Below, piece after piece: positions 8,289 through 16,872 of a stretch of 64,000 nucleotides of DNA. Numbering within the stretch: the stretch's first letter is position 1; every line of letters begins with the position of its first letter. The translations under genes were made by a program, and so were the position numbers. The notes below the pieces were generated by a model, which was given only the letters and a program-made list of their open reading frames with translations, made no database searches and had not been told where the DNA came from. The DNA lies in contig NZ_CAMXYY010000002.1 in NCBI RefSeq assembly GCF_947253395.1, forward strand, positions 7,609-71,608. The letters are read 5' to 3'. Source of the stretch: an uncultured Olegusella sp. Its GTDB lineage: Bacteria > Actinomycetota > Coriobacteriia > Coriobacteriales > Atopobiaceae.

Positions 8289-8345
8289 ATGGTAAAGAGT
8301 GGAAAATTCAAGAGATATAAATACGTCGCAGTAGTTACCAACTAG
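8289..8345 (+). other. Possible 18-codon leader ORF upstream of aroF
   Basis: In the aroA/aroF intergenic region an AAGGAG site precedes an ATG that opens 18 codons, with one Phe and two Tyr codons in the middle (KFKRYKY). Its end overlaps a short palindrome TAGTTACCAACTA (8332-8345 region). No uridine-tailed terminator follows, so classical attenuation is not supported. It may be chance; listed because it lies directly in front of the first committed step of aromatic biosynthesis. Confidence 0.25.
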
Positions 8346-8431
8346 TCATTTGAAAATATTTATTTTTGTTGGGTTGTTACCATGTACTATGACTAAATAT
8401 TTTGACTCGAAGACAAAGGAGGATGGCCCCT

Positions 8432-9526
8432 ATGATTGCCATCGTTAAAAAAACAGCTACCCAAGAGCAGCTGGACCATTTTATTCAGTGGATTGAGGGC
8501 CGTGGATACAAGGCAAATGTCAGTCAGGGTCAAAATGAAACCATTGTCGGCATTATTGGCGATACCACACAAATTGATCCCTTTTTGCTTGAAAGTATGG
8601 ACATTATTGAGCAGGTTCAACGTGTGTCTGAACCCTTCAAGAAGGCCAATCGTAAGTTTCATCCCAATGACACCATTGTTGATTGCGGTCGAGGTGTATT
8701 AATTGGTGGCGGTCATTTTCAAGTTATGGCTGGACCTTGTTCAGTTGAAGGCATGAACTTGATTGAGATTGCACGCGCAGTCAAAAAGGCTGGGGCTACG
8801 ATATTGCGTGGAGGTGCATACAAGCCTCGCACGAGTCCTTATGCCTATCAAGGTATGGGTGAAGAAGGACTTGATCTGTTACTTGAGGCGGCGCAAGAAA
8901 CCAATATGCCTATTGTTACTGAGGTTATGGATCCTCGCGATGTCCAACTTTTTGTGGACAAAAAAATAAATGTTATGCAGATTGGTGCTCGAAATGCGCA
9001 GAACTTCCCGTTGCTGCGTGAGGTGGGTAAAACCAACATCCCTATCCTGCTTAAGCGTGGAATTGCAGGTACGGTAGATGAGTTGCTGATGGCTGCAGAG
9101 TACATCATGAGTGAGGGAAACCAAAACGTTATCCTGTGTGAGCGTGGCATCCGCAGTTTTGAGACACGTACGCGTAATACCTTTGATGTAAATGCAATTC
9201 CTGTACTGCACAAACTGACTCACTTACCTGTGGTAGGGGATCCCAGTCATGCAACAGGCTACACACGCTACGTAAGTCCTATTGCCTATGCGGCAACCGC
9301 TGCAGGTGCAGATGGTCTGGAAATTGAGGTTCACAATCAGCCCTCGCTTGCGTGGTCTGATGGGGCACAAGCGCTCACTCCCGAGATGTTTGCTGAGGCT
9401 ATGAAGCGCATCGCTTTGATTCGTCAGGCAATTACGGTAGATCTTGATTGCGAGGAGGCACGGCTACCTAGCTCAATGAATGCAAAAAATCTTGCTACTG
9501 AGAGGGAAGAGGATGCCAAAGTCTAG
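8432..9526 (+). CDS. aroF: 3-deoxy-7-phosphoheptulonate (DAHP) synthase
   Basis: First shikimate-pathway step: condenses PEP with erythrose 4-phosphate. It has the Bacillus/Thermotoga-type (I-beta) layout: an N-terminal ferredoxin-like regulatory domain of about 85 residues (MIAIVKKTATQEQL...) and then a TIM barrel with MAGPCSVEG, RGGAYKPRTSPYAYQG, QIGARNAQNF, LKRGIAGT, ERGIRSFE and VVGDPSHATGY. About 364 residues. The ATG at 8432 has AAAGGAGG nine bases upstream; an ATG inside that site (8423) is unlikely to be used. It heads the aroF-tyrA-aroB block and overlaps tyrA by 14 bases. The extra N-terminal domain suggests feedback control, but by which amino acid cannot be told. Confidence 0.95.
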   Translation: MIAIVKKTATQEQLDHFIQWIEGRGYKANVSQGQNETIVGIIGDTTQIDPFLLESMDIIEQVQRVSEPFKKANRKFHPNDTIVDCGRGVLIGGGHFQVMAGPCSVEGMNLIEIARAVKKAGATILRGGAYKPRTSPYAYQGMGEEGLDLLLEAAQETNMPIVTEVMDPRDVQLFVDKKINVMQIGARNAQNFPLLREVGKTNIPILLKRGIAGTVDELLMAAEYIMSEGNQNVILCERGIRSFETRTRNTFDVNAIPVLHKLTHLPVVGDPSHATGYTRYVSPIAYAATAAGADGLEIEVHNQPSLAWSDGAQALTPEMFAEAMKRIALIRQAITVDLDCEEARLPSSMNAKNLATEREEDAKV

Positions 9527-10409
9527 CCGAGATGAATCAAACGCATCAAATGTTATTTCCGGTCGTGTTGGTATCGTTGGCCTTGGTCTGATGGGAGGCT
9601 CTTTTGCCAAAGCCCTCCATGAGGGCGGGCGCGAGGTTTTTGCTTGGAATCGCACACATTCAACTCTTGAGTTAGCAATGATTGATACGGTTGCAGGTGA
9701 ACTTAACGATACGTCCATTCCCAGCTGTGAACTCTTGATTTTGGCGGGCTATCCTGCCTCGGCGATTGAGTGGCTAAAAGAGAAAGCTCCACTTATTTCA
9801 ACGAGCACTATTGTGATTGATACGGTGGGCGTTAAGCGTATGGTTTGCCAACGTTGCTTTCCGTTGGCAAAAAAATATGGTTTTGCTTTTGTGGGCTGTC
9901 ACCCTATGGCGGGCACTCAGTACTCTGGTTATGCACATTCACGCGCTTCCATGTTTCATGGTGCTCCCATGGTGGTGGTAGCTCCTGAGTATATGGATGA
10001 TATTGAGCGTGTAGATATTTTGGAGCGACTCAAGCAACTGCTCGCGCCAGTAGGCTTTGGTAGATGGATGCTTGCTACTGCTGCCTATCATGATGAGATG
10101 ATTGCTTATACGAGCCAGCTTGCACATGTGGTGTCTAATGCTTATGTCAAAAGTCCTGCTGCCCGCCATCACAAGGGTTTCTCGGCTGGTTCTTACCGTG
10201 ATTTGACGCGTGTGGCACGTTTGAATCCAGGTATGTGGACAGAACTCTTTTTGGATAATGCAGATAATTTAAGTGCAGAACTAGAGACGTTGATTGGCAA
10301 TTTGCAGCAGTACAAAGATGCACTTGATAAGCATGATGAACAAAAACTCTTTGAGCTTTTAGCGGAAGGCGATCGTCTGAAGCGTAAAGCGGAGTCACGC
10401 TCTGCTTAG
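9513..10409 (+). CDS. tyrA: Prephenate dehydrogenase
   Basis: NAD(P)-dependent oxidative decarboxylation of prephenate to 4-hydroxyphenylpyruvate, the tyrosine branch. The Rossmann motif VGIVGLGLMGGSFAKAL is near the N-terminus, followed by DTVGVK and the catalytic GCHPMAGTQYSGYAHS segment, then the helical dimerisation domain with SQLAHVVSNAY and the GSYRDLTRVA stretch. About 298 residues, with no ACT domain. The ATG at 9513 lies inside the last codons of aroF and has GAGGG six bases upstream, so translation is probably coupled. Confidence 0.93.
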   Translation: MPKSSRDESNASNVISGRVGIVGLGLMGGSFAKALHEGGREVFAWNRTHSTLELAMIDTVAGELNDTSIPSCELLILAGYPASAIEWLKEKAPLISTSTIVIDTVGVKRMVCQRCFPLAKKYGFAFVGCHPMAGTQYSGYAHSRASMFHGAPMVVVAPEYMDDIERVDILERLKQLLAPVGFGRWMLATAAYHDEMIAYTSQLAHVVSNAYVKSPAARHHKGFSAGSYRDLTRVARLNPGMWTELFLDNADNLSAELETLIGNLQQYKDALDKHDEQKLFELLAEGDRLKRKAESRSA

Positions 10410-10421
10410 AGGAGAAAACTG

Positions 10422-11489
10422 ATGAAAAGCATTTCGGTAAACACCTCATCGCGTAGCTATAAAGTACAGGTTGGAAGTGGCATTTTAGATTCCTTGGGTT
10501 CTGTAGCGCGCAGGTGTGTTGGCGGACAAAAAGCCATGCTTGTTTCAGATAGCAATGTATACCCTTTGTATGGCACACAAGCACAAAGCGCGCTTAAGGC
10601 TGCCGCTTACGAAGTAAAAACTGCCATCATTCCTGCAGGTGAGCAATCCAAAAATATGACCGTCCTTTCAGGTCTGCTTGAACATCTTGCTGAAGCTGGT
10701 CTTACCCGAGATGATGTTGTGGTGGCGTTAGGCGGTGGAGTTATAGGCGATTTGGCTGGCTTTGCTGCTGCCTGTTATATGCGCGGTTGTGCGGTCGTGC
10801 AGGTACCCACTTCATTACTTGCTATGGTTGATTCCTCTGTTGGTGGTAAGACAGCCGTAGACCTTGCTGCAGGTAAAAATCTTGCGGGTGCATTTTGGCA
10901 ACCATCCGCCGTGATTGCCGATGTCAGCTGTCTATCGACTCTATCGCCTGAACTCTTCTCTGATTCTATTGGCGAGGTTATTAAGTACGGAGTGCTCTGT
11001 GACCCAAAGCTTTTTGCATCTCTTGAAGAAAGACCGCTTACGTTGGATGATCCTCAGCGCATCATTGAGCTGGTGAGTCGTTGTATTGAGATTAAACGTG
11101 ATGTAGTAGATGCAGACGAATGTGAAGCAGGACTTCGCCAAACCCTTAATTTGGGTCACACGATAGGCCACGCTATTGAAGCAGAAAGCAAGTATCACTT
11201 GGGCCATGGTAGTTGCGTTGCTGCAGGCCTTTGCTGTATGGCCCGCGCCGATGCAGCTCTTGGACTCTGCGATATTGATACCAGTAAACGTATTAGCAGG
11301 CTTTGTGCCGCACATGGGCTACCTACCACGACAGTGCTTGATTCGGATTGCCTCTATAGACGTTCATTGGCAGACAAAAAGCGTCATGGCAGCTACCTTA
11401 ATCTCGTGCGTATATATGCTATTGGTGAGGTTAGAGTCGAACGCGTGAGTCTTGAGAAATATCGTCAAATTCTGGATTTATGTCGCTAA
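10422..11489 (+). CDS. aroB: 3-dehydroquinate synthase
   Basis: Converts DAHP to 3-dehydroquinate (step 2), using NAD and a divalent metal. Family motifs in order: PAGEQSKNM, LGGGVIGDLAGFAAACYMRG, QVPTSLLAMVDSSVGGKTAVDL, KNLAGAFWQP, the metal-site region EVIKYG, and the LNLGHTIGHAIE histidine helix. 355 residues, normal length. A GAGGAG precedes the ATG, 12 bases after tyrA. It ends the plus-strand aromatic block; with AroF, AroQ, AroE-AroK, AroA and AroC it completes the pathway to chorismate within about 9 kb. Confidence 0.95.
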   Translation: MKSISVNTSSRSYKVQVGSGILDSLGSVARRCVGGQKAMLVSDSNVYPLYGTQAQSALKAAAYEVKTAIIPAGEQSKNMTVLSGLLEHLAEAGLTRDDVVVALGGGVIGDLAGFAAACYMRGCAVVQVPTSLLAMVDSSVGGKTAVDLAAGKNLAGAFWQPSAVIADVSCLSTLSPELFSDSIGEVIKYGVLCDPKLFASLEERPLTLDDPQRIIELVSRCIEIKRDVVDADECEAGLRQTLNLGHTIGHAIEAESKYHLGHGSCVAAGLCCMARADAALGLCDIDTSKRISRLCAAHGLPTTTVLDSDCLYRRSLADKKRHGSYLNLVRIYAIGEVRVERVSLEKYRQILDLCR

Positions 11490-11499
11490 GGTCTTGATT

Positions 11500-11538
11500 T
11501 TTTGAAATAAAAGCCCGTAGAAGTTTATGCTCCTACGG
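11500..11538 (-). terminator. Terminator of the tRNA-Arg gene
   Basis: On the minus strand, CCGTAG and CTACGG arms (11533-11538 and 11515-11520) form a six-pair stem followed by GCTTTTATTT, directly downstream of the tRNA. It could also slow plus-strand transcription leaving aroB, though the T-run is weaker on that side. Confidence 0.6.
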
Positions 11539-11550
11539 ACTCATTTTGCG

Positions 11551-11627
11551 TGGTGCCCTCTGTGGGATTCGAACCCGCGGCCTTCTGCTCCGGAGGCAGA
11601 CGCTCTAATCCACTGAGCTAAGAGGGC
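11551..11627 (-). tRNA. tRNA-Arg (anticodon CCG)
   Basis: Minus-strand cloverleaf of 77 nucleotides including an encoded CCA end. The acceptor is GCCCTCT/AGAGGGC, the anticodon arm TCTGC/GCAGA encloses loop CTCCGGA, and the T-arm contains GGTTCGAATCC. Anticodon CCG reads the arginine codon CGG. Confidence 0.96.
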
Positions 11628-11633
11628 GAACGT

Positions 11634-11661
11634 TTGGCATTATAGTTAATCGACCTAGGAT
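11634..11661 (+). promoter_or_regulatory. Probable promoter of the P-type ATPase gene
   Basis: TTGGCA (11634-11639) and TAGGAT (11656-11661) are 16 bases apart, about 34 bases before the TTG start. It overlaps the tRNA-Arg promoter on the other strand. Confidence 0.4.
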
Positions 11662-11668
11662 AGGGCAA
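11639..11668 (-). promoter_or_regulatory. Probable promoter of tRNA-Arg
   Basis: On the minus strand, TTGCCC (11668-11663) and a perfect TATAAT (11644-11639) are separated by 18 bases, with the -10 about 12 bases before the mature tRNA 5' end. Confidence 0.6.
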
Positions 11669-11694
11669 GATGTACGGCTTCGAGAGGGGGAGCG

Positions 11695-14130
11695 TTGGCG
11701 TTTTCCGATAACTATGCGGGTCTTAGTGGAGCTGAGGTAGCAAAGCGTAAGGCTCAGGGTAAATCAAATATCGATACTGATGTCAAAACAAAAACAATTG
11801 CGCAAATCATCAGCGAGCATACGCTTACCTTCTTTAATGGCATAAACCTCGTGATTGCACTTTTGGTGCTTGCTACAGGCTATTTTCGCAATCTATTGTT
11901 TGTCACCACGCCTCTCATTAATCTTTTTATTGGTGTTATTCAAGAGATTCGGGCAAAACGTCAGGTTGATAGACTGCAGCTTTTGACTGCCTCAGAGGTG
12001 CAGGTACGGCGCGATGGCAAAGATCAACTTATTTCCTCTTCGGAACTTGTGCTTGACGATGTGATTGTTCTTGCCCATGGACAGCAGGTGCCGGCAGATT
12101 CTTTGGTGCTTGCGGGTGCTGCGACTATGAATGAAAGTTTATTGACGGGTGAGTCTGAGCCCGTATCAAAACATGTTGGTGATGCGATTCTTTCAGGTTC
12201 ATTTGTTGACTCGGGATCTCTGGTATGCCGCGTTAATAAGGTAGGCAAGGACGGATATGCTGCGCGTATCAATGCGGAGGCAAAATACGTTAAGCCCATA
12301 CGCTCTGAAATTAAAAGCGTTGTTGAATCTGTTGTCCGCTTTGGTACCTATATGCTCATCCCTCTGGGCCTTGCGCTTTTTATTCGTACATCCATGACGG
12401 GAGCCGAGCTTAATCATGCGATTTTGACCTCTGTGTCTGCAGTTATCGCAATGATTCCTCAAGGTCTTGTATTGTTGACTTCAACTGTATTAGCCGTCGC
12501 AACGACGCGTTTGGGTCAGCATCAAGTGCTTGTGCAGCAGGCATATTGCATTGAGACGCTTGCTCGTGTTGATACGCTTTGTTTGGACAAGACGGGCACT
12601 CTTACCACAGGCGGCATGATTGTCGACCAAGTTGTCGGTGCTGATGGTGGAAAACAGCTGCGCCAACAAACGCTCACCGCAATGTCTACCATTGCTCATG
12701 CAGGTGAGGACGATGCAAACGAAACTGCTGTCGCTATTTTGAATTATGTTAAAGCGCAACAGGTTATGCCATTGGATGTTGTGCGCGCGATTCCTTTTTC
12801 TTCTCGTCGTAAATATTCAGGTTGTATTTGTTTGGATGGCCAAGCGCTCGTAATGGGTGCAGCACAGTTTGTACTTGGCGATGAGTTTTCCTCTGTAGAG
12901 ACTCAGCTTCGTTCTTTTGGTGAATTAGCGCGCGTACTAATTGTGGCGCGTGTTGAGGATTTTGATGAAAAAGGTCTATTTATCGGCAAAGCCCAGCTCC
13001 TTGGCTTTGTAAGTATCCAAGACGAGCTTCGTGCCAGCGCACAGGAGACAATGGAATACTTCATCCAACAAGGAGTCGATCTTCGTGTCATTTCGGGCGA
13101 TGATCCGGTCACGGTCTCTGCCATTGCGCGCGTAGCGGGTGTTCCTCAAGCAGACAAATGGATTGATACTTCAACGCTCACAGACAAAACAGCTATTGCA
13201 CAGGCTGTGAGAGATTATCGAGTCTTTGGTCGTGTGACCCCTGAAATAAAGCGTGAATTGGTGATTGCCCTCAAAAACCAAGGTCATACGGTTGCTATGA
13301 CGGGCGATGGAGTGAACGATATTTTGGCTTTGCGTGAAGCGGACTGCTCGGTTGCTATGGCCTCAGGTTCTGCAGCAGCGCGCAATGTTGCCGAGATTGT
13401 CCTTGCAGATGATGATTTTGCTCACATGCCTCAAGTTGTTGCAGAAGGACGTCGTTCTATCAATAATCTTCAGCGTTCGGCTTCTCTATTTTTGGTAAAG
13501 ACAGTCTATGCTGCAGTCTTGGCTTTTATTTGCGTATTTTTGCCGCCATATCCTTTTATTCCCATACAGGCTTCGCTCTTATCAGGCATCGTTATTGGAC
13601 TTCCAAGCTTGGTGCTTGCACTGGAACCCAATCATGAGCGTGTAACAGGATCTTTCCTTGAGCATGTGCTGAGTCGCTCATTACCTGCTTCATTAGCGAT
13701 TGTGGTAGCTCTTTTTGCCGAGATTTTGGCTGGGCGTGCGCTTGGTTGGTCTTTTGGATTGGTATCAACAGCATGCACCTATTTGGTTGCCATCATAGGC
13801 ATTATCTTGGTATGGCGTATTTCACAGCCGCTCAATGTACTGAGAAAAGCTCTTCTTGGAGTCATGATTTTTTCACTTCTGGTTGCGGTGTTATTTTTCT
13901 TTGACTTCTTTTCAATTGAGGATTTATCGCTTGGAGGTTACATCTTTTGCGCGATTGTAGCTTTGCTGTCAGTGGGGATATTCAAGCATAGTTATGATTG
14001 GCTAAATGGGCCTGCGCTTGATGCCGGGTTCCTTAAAGGTGCAGTTGCTCGGGTGGAGGCATTAAATGTTGGACGTGACAAGCGACGCGCAGCTTGGCAA
14101 GAAGCCTTGCGCGACCGATTTGAAAGTTGA
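11695..14130 (+). CDS. P-type cation-transporting ATPase (CtpE-like)
   Basis: Membrane pump of 811 residues. Seen: TGES actuator loop (about 151-154), phosphorylation motif DKTGTLT with Asp298, GDGVND hinge (about 537-542), membrane pairs near 45-90, 215-270 and a C-terminal group of six from about 595. There is no N-terminal heavy-metal-binding domain, and the intramembrane motif is MIPQGL, as in P2-like/CtpE-type pumps rather than the CPx heavy-metal type. Mycobacterial CtpE takes up calcium, so Ca2+ or Mg2+ is a reasonable guess; the ion is not shown by the sequence. The start is TTG with a GAGGGGGA site five bases upstream. The 3' end overlaps the aconitase start by 65 bases, which is unusually long. 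Confidence 0.85.
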   Translation: MAFSDNYAGLSGAEVAKRKAQGKSNIDTDVKTKTIAQIISEHTLTFFNGINLVIALLVLATGYFRNLLFVTTPLINLFIGVIQEIRAKRQVDRLQLLTASEVQVRRDGKDQLISSSELVLDDVIVLAHGQQVPADSLVLAGAATMNESLLTGESEPVSKHVGDAILSGSFVDSGSLVCRVNKVGKDGYAARINAEAKYVKPIRSEIKSVVESVVRFGTYMLIPLGLALFIRTSMTGAELNHAILTSVSAVIAMIPQGLVLLTSTVLAVATTRLGQHQVLVQQAYCIETLARVDTLCLDKTGTLTTGGMIVDQVVGADGGKQLRQQTLTAMSTIAHAGEDDANETAVAILNYVKAQQVMPLDVVRAIPFSSRRKYSGCICLDGQALVMGAAQFVLGDEFSSVETQLRSFGELARVLIVARVEDFDEKGLFIGKAQLLGFVSIQDELRASAQETMEYFIQQGVDLRVISGDDPVTVSAIARVAGVPQADKWIDTSTLTDKTAIAQAVRDYRVFGRVTPEIKRELVIALKNQGHTVAMTGDGVNDILALREADCSVAMASGSAAARNVAEIVLADDDFAHMPQVVAEGRRSINNLQRSASLFLVKTVYAAVLAFICVFLPPYPFIPIQASLLSGIVIGLPSLVLALEPNHERVTGSFLEHVLSRSLPASLAIVVALFAEILAGRALGWSFGLVSTACTYLVAIIGIILVWRISQPLNVLRKALLGVMIFSLLVAVLFFFDFFSIEDLSLGGYIFCAIVALLSVGIFKHSYDWLNGPALDAGFLKGAVARVEALNVGRDKRRAAWQEALRDRFES

Positions 14131-16810
14131 TGTTAGCTCTGAGAATTTTGTGCAAGCAGTATATAAGGCGAGAGAGAGCGTAGAGTTTGCCGTTGGTAAA
14201 AAGAAGTTCCATGCATATAAGGTCGCAGATATTCCCGGGGCAGATAAGCTTCCCTACGCCTTATTTGTTTTGCTAGAAAACTGTGTACGTCGCGCTAAAG
14301 ATGACGATGAAGCTGCTCTTTTGGCGGGTCGTATCGTCTCGGCGGCACTTGAGGGTACCAAGGGTGCTGAAATTCCTTTTATGCCCGCTCGCGTACTCTT
14401 TCAGGATTTTACGGGTGTCCCTGTTTTTGTGGACTTTGCTGCTATGCGTGACGCTATGGCAGCTCGTGGCGGCAATCCAGAGCGTGTGAGTCCGCGTATC
14501 CCGTGTACCTTGGTCATTGACCATTCGGTCATTGCTGATGAGGCAGGTACATCCTGCTCTGCCCTTACTAATCGTCTCAAGGAAGTAGAGCGCAATCGTG
14601 AACGCTTTGCTTTCCTTAAGTGGGCGGCAAAATCTTTTGATAATGTGCGTATAGTTCCTCCAGGAGAAGGGATTTGCCATCAGCTCAATATAGAACGTTT
14701 CTGCGAAGTTGTCTCTACTGACGCTCTTAGCGATCAAACAGTTCCCGTTGCATGTTTTGATAGTTTAGTTGGCACAGACTCCCATACCACTACAGCAAAT
14801 GGTCTCGGTATTCTTGGATGGGGTGTTGGTGGTATAGAGGCTGAGGCTGCAGCCTTAGGTCAGCCGATAAGCATGCTGGTGCCTCCTGTGGTTGAACTTA
14901 AGCTTACCGGTAGATTGCCACAAGGTATCAGCGGTATGGATTTAGCGCTGACGGTGTGCGAGCGACTGCGTGCAGAGGATGTTGTAGGCAGTCTTGTGGA
15001 GGTCACTGGTGATGGTGTAGGCACGCTCAGCGCTACCCAACGTGCGTGCGTTGCCAATATGACTCCTGAGTATGGAGCTACAACTACGCTTTTTCCCGTG
15101 GACACTCCTACGATGGATTATCTCTGGCTTACCGGTCGCTCAGAAGAGCAAATCAGGCTCATTGAAAAATATCTTGATTTGCAAGATATGCTGCAAAAAT
15201 CTTCTGATCGCATGTATGCCAAAACAATCGAGATTAATCTTGCCGAAGTGCAGCAGAGTTTAGCTGGGCCCTCAAGACCACATCGCCGTGTCGTGCCCGC
15301 AGAGCTTACCACGCGTTTTGAAGAAGGTGTTATTGCTCACGGTCATAATCCTCATGAGATGTTTGATATTCAACTGAAAGGACAGAGGTATCAGATTGGC
15401 CACGGTACTGTTGCAATTGCTGCTATCACCAGCTGTACTACAGCAACTGACCCTACCATGATGGTTCAGGCTGGTCTTCTTGCAAAGGCGGCAGTTGACA
15501 AGGGCCTACATACTGCTCCTTGGGTTAAGACTATTTTGGCTCCAGGTAGCCATGCGGCGGCAATGATTCTTGATCGCGCAGGTCTTTCTGAAAGTCTTGA
15601 GCAGCTAGGCTTTGCTGTGTGTGGCTTTGGTTGCATGAGTTGCATTGGTAACTCAGGATCTATTGCTGCTCCTCTTCACAATATTGCAGACCACATTGAG
15701 CTTGCAAGTGTGCTTTCGGGTAATCGTAATTTTGATGGGCGTATCTCTCCTGACGTAGCGCAAAACTTCCTCATGGAGCCTGCACTAGTGCTTGCATATG
15801 CATTAACTGGTACGGTTAATTGTGATTTGACATCGACACCAGTAGGACATGCAGCTGATGGTACGCCCCTTATGCTTTCTGAGTTGATGCCAAGCGATGA
15901 TGAGGTAGCTCAGATTTTAGCGTCGGTGCTGACTCCTGAGCTTTATGAAGAGGGTGGCATAGGACTGCTGAGTGGTTATCCTGAATGGTCTTCTATCCCT
16001 GCAAGCTCTTCTGCTACTTTCGACTGGGATCTGTCGTCTACCTATGTACGTCGTCCCAGCTATTTTGAAGAGGCACGGACAGGGGATAGCATCAAGATCC
16101 AAGGTGCTCGCTCCCTCGCTTTGTTAGGTGATTTTGTAACCACAGATCATATTTCGCCAGCAGGAAGCATTGCGAGTGATGGCCCCGCTGCACGCTATTT
16201 AATCGAGCGGGGTATCAGCGAGGATAACTTTAATACCTTTGGTAGTCGCCGTGGTAATCATGAACTTATGATGCGTGGTACATTTGCCAATGTAAAGCTT
16301 GTCAATAAGCTTGCTGCTGGTAAGACGGGCGGCTGGACGCGCAACTTTGTTGATGGCACACTTACGAGTATCTTTGATGCCGCTATGGACTATCGCAGCA
16401 AGCACATTCCTCTTGTTATCATAGCGGGCAAGATGTATGGCTCGGGATCTAGTCGCGATTGGGCTGCAAAAGGTCCCGCCTTGCTTGGTGTTCGCGCTGT
16501 ACTTGCAGAAAGCTTTGAGCGCATTCATCGTTCAAACCTTGTACAAATGGGTGTTATCCCCTTACAGTTTGTTGAAGGTCAAAATGCTGAAACACTAGGC
16601 CTTGATGGGAGTGAAGAGTTTGATTTGTCCGAAATCAAACTTGATCAGCTTATAGCTGGCCATACCAGCTGTAGGGTCTGTGCTCGCAAAGCTCATGGCG
16701 ACCGTGTGCATTTTGAGTGTGTGGTACGTATTGATACGCCAACTGAGGCGGATTTTGTACGTGCAGGGGGTATCTTGCCCTATGTGCTCAACGATTTGAA
16801 CACAGCATAA
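14066..16810 (+). CDS. acnA: Aconitate hydratase
   Basis: Interconverts citrate and isocitrate through a [4Fe-4S] cluster. About 914 residues, the AcnA/IRP length. Cluster ligands Cys457 (in AITSCTTATDP) and Cys523/Cys526 (GFGCMSCIGNSG) are present, as are DSLVGTDSHTTTANGLG, the FVTTDHISPAG swivel-domain start and GSGSSRDWAAKGP. The ATG at 14066 has TGGAGG upstream and lies within the P-type ATPase coding region in another frame. No citrate synthase or isocitrate dehydrogenase is in the window. In a fermentative organism it more likely serves 2-oxoglutarate/glutamate formation than a full TCA cycle (inference). Confidence 0.93.
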   Translation: MLDVTSDAQLGKKPCATDLKVDVSSENFVQAVYKARESVEFAVGKKKFHAYKVADIPGADKLPYALFVLLENCVRRAKDDDEAALLAGRIVSAALEGTKGAEIPFMPARVLFQDFTGVPVFVDFAAMRDAMAARGGNPERVSPRIPCTLVIDHSVIADEAGTSCSALTNRLKEVERNRERFAFLKWAAKSFDNVRIVPPGEGICHQLNIERFCEVVSTDALSDQTVPVACFDSLVGTDSHTTTANGLGILGWGVGGIEAEAAALGQPISMLVPPVVELKLTGRLPQGISGMDLALTVCERLRAEDVVGSLVEVTGDGVGTLSATQRACVANMTPEYGATTTLFPVDTPTMDYLWLTGRSEEQIRLIEKYLDLQDMLQKSSDRMYAKTIEINLAEVQQSLAGPSRPHRRVVPAELTTRFEEGVIAHGHNPHEMFDIQLKGQRYQIGHGTVAIAAITSCTTATDPTMMVQAGLLAKAAVDKGLHTAPWVKTILAPGSHAAAMILDRAGLSESLEQLGFAVCGFGCMSCIGNSGSIAAPLHNIADHIELASVLSGNRNFDGRISPDVAQNFLMEPALVLAYALTGTVNCDLTSTPVGHAADGTPLMLSELMPSDDEVAQILASVLTPELYEEGGIGLLSGYPEWSSIPASSSATFDWDLSSTYVRRPSYFEEARTGDSIKIQGARSLALLGDFVTTDHISPAGSIASDGPAARYLIERGISEDNFNTFGSRRGNHELMMRGTFANVKLVNKLAAGKTGGWTRNFVDGTLTSIFDAAMDYRSKHIPLVIIAGKMYGSGSSRDWAAKGPALLGVRAVLAESFERIHRSNLVQMGVIPLQFVEGQNAETLGLDGSEEFDLSEIKLDQLIAGHTSCRVCARKAHGDRVHFECVVRIDTPTEADFVRAGGILPYVLNDLNTA

Positions 16811-16872
16811 GTGTGCAAGCACTTTGTTCTCTGTGCGGATTGCGTATCTATGAATGAGGAAGGAGGAGGTCA

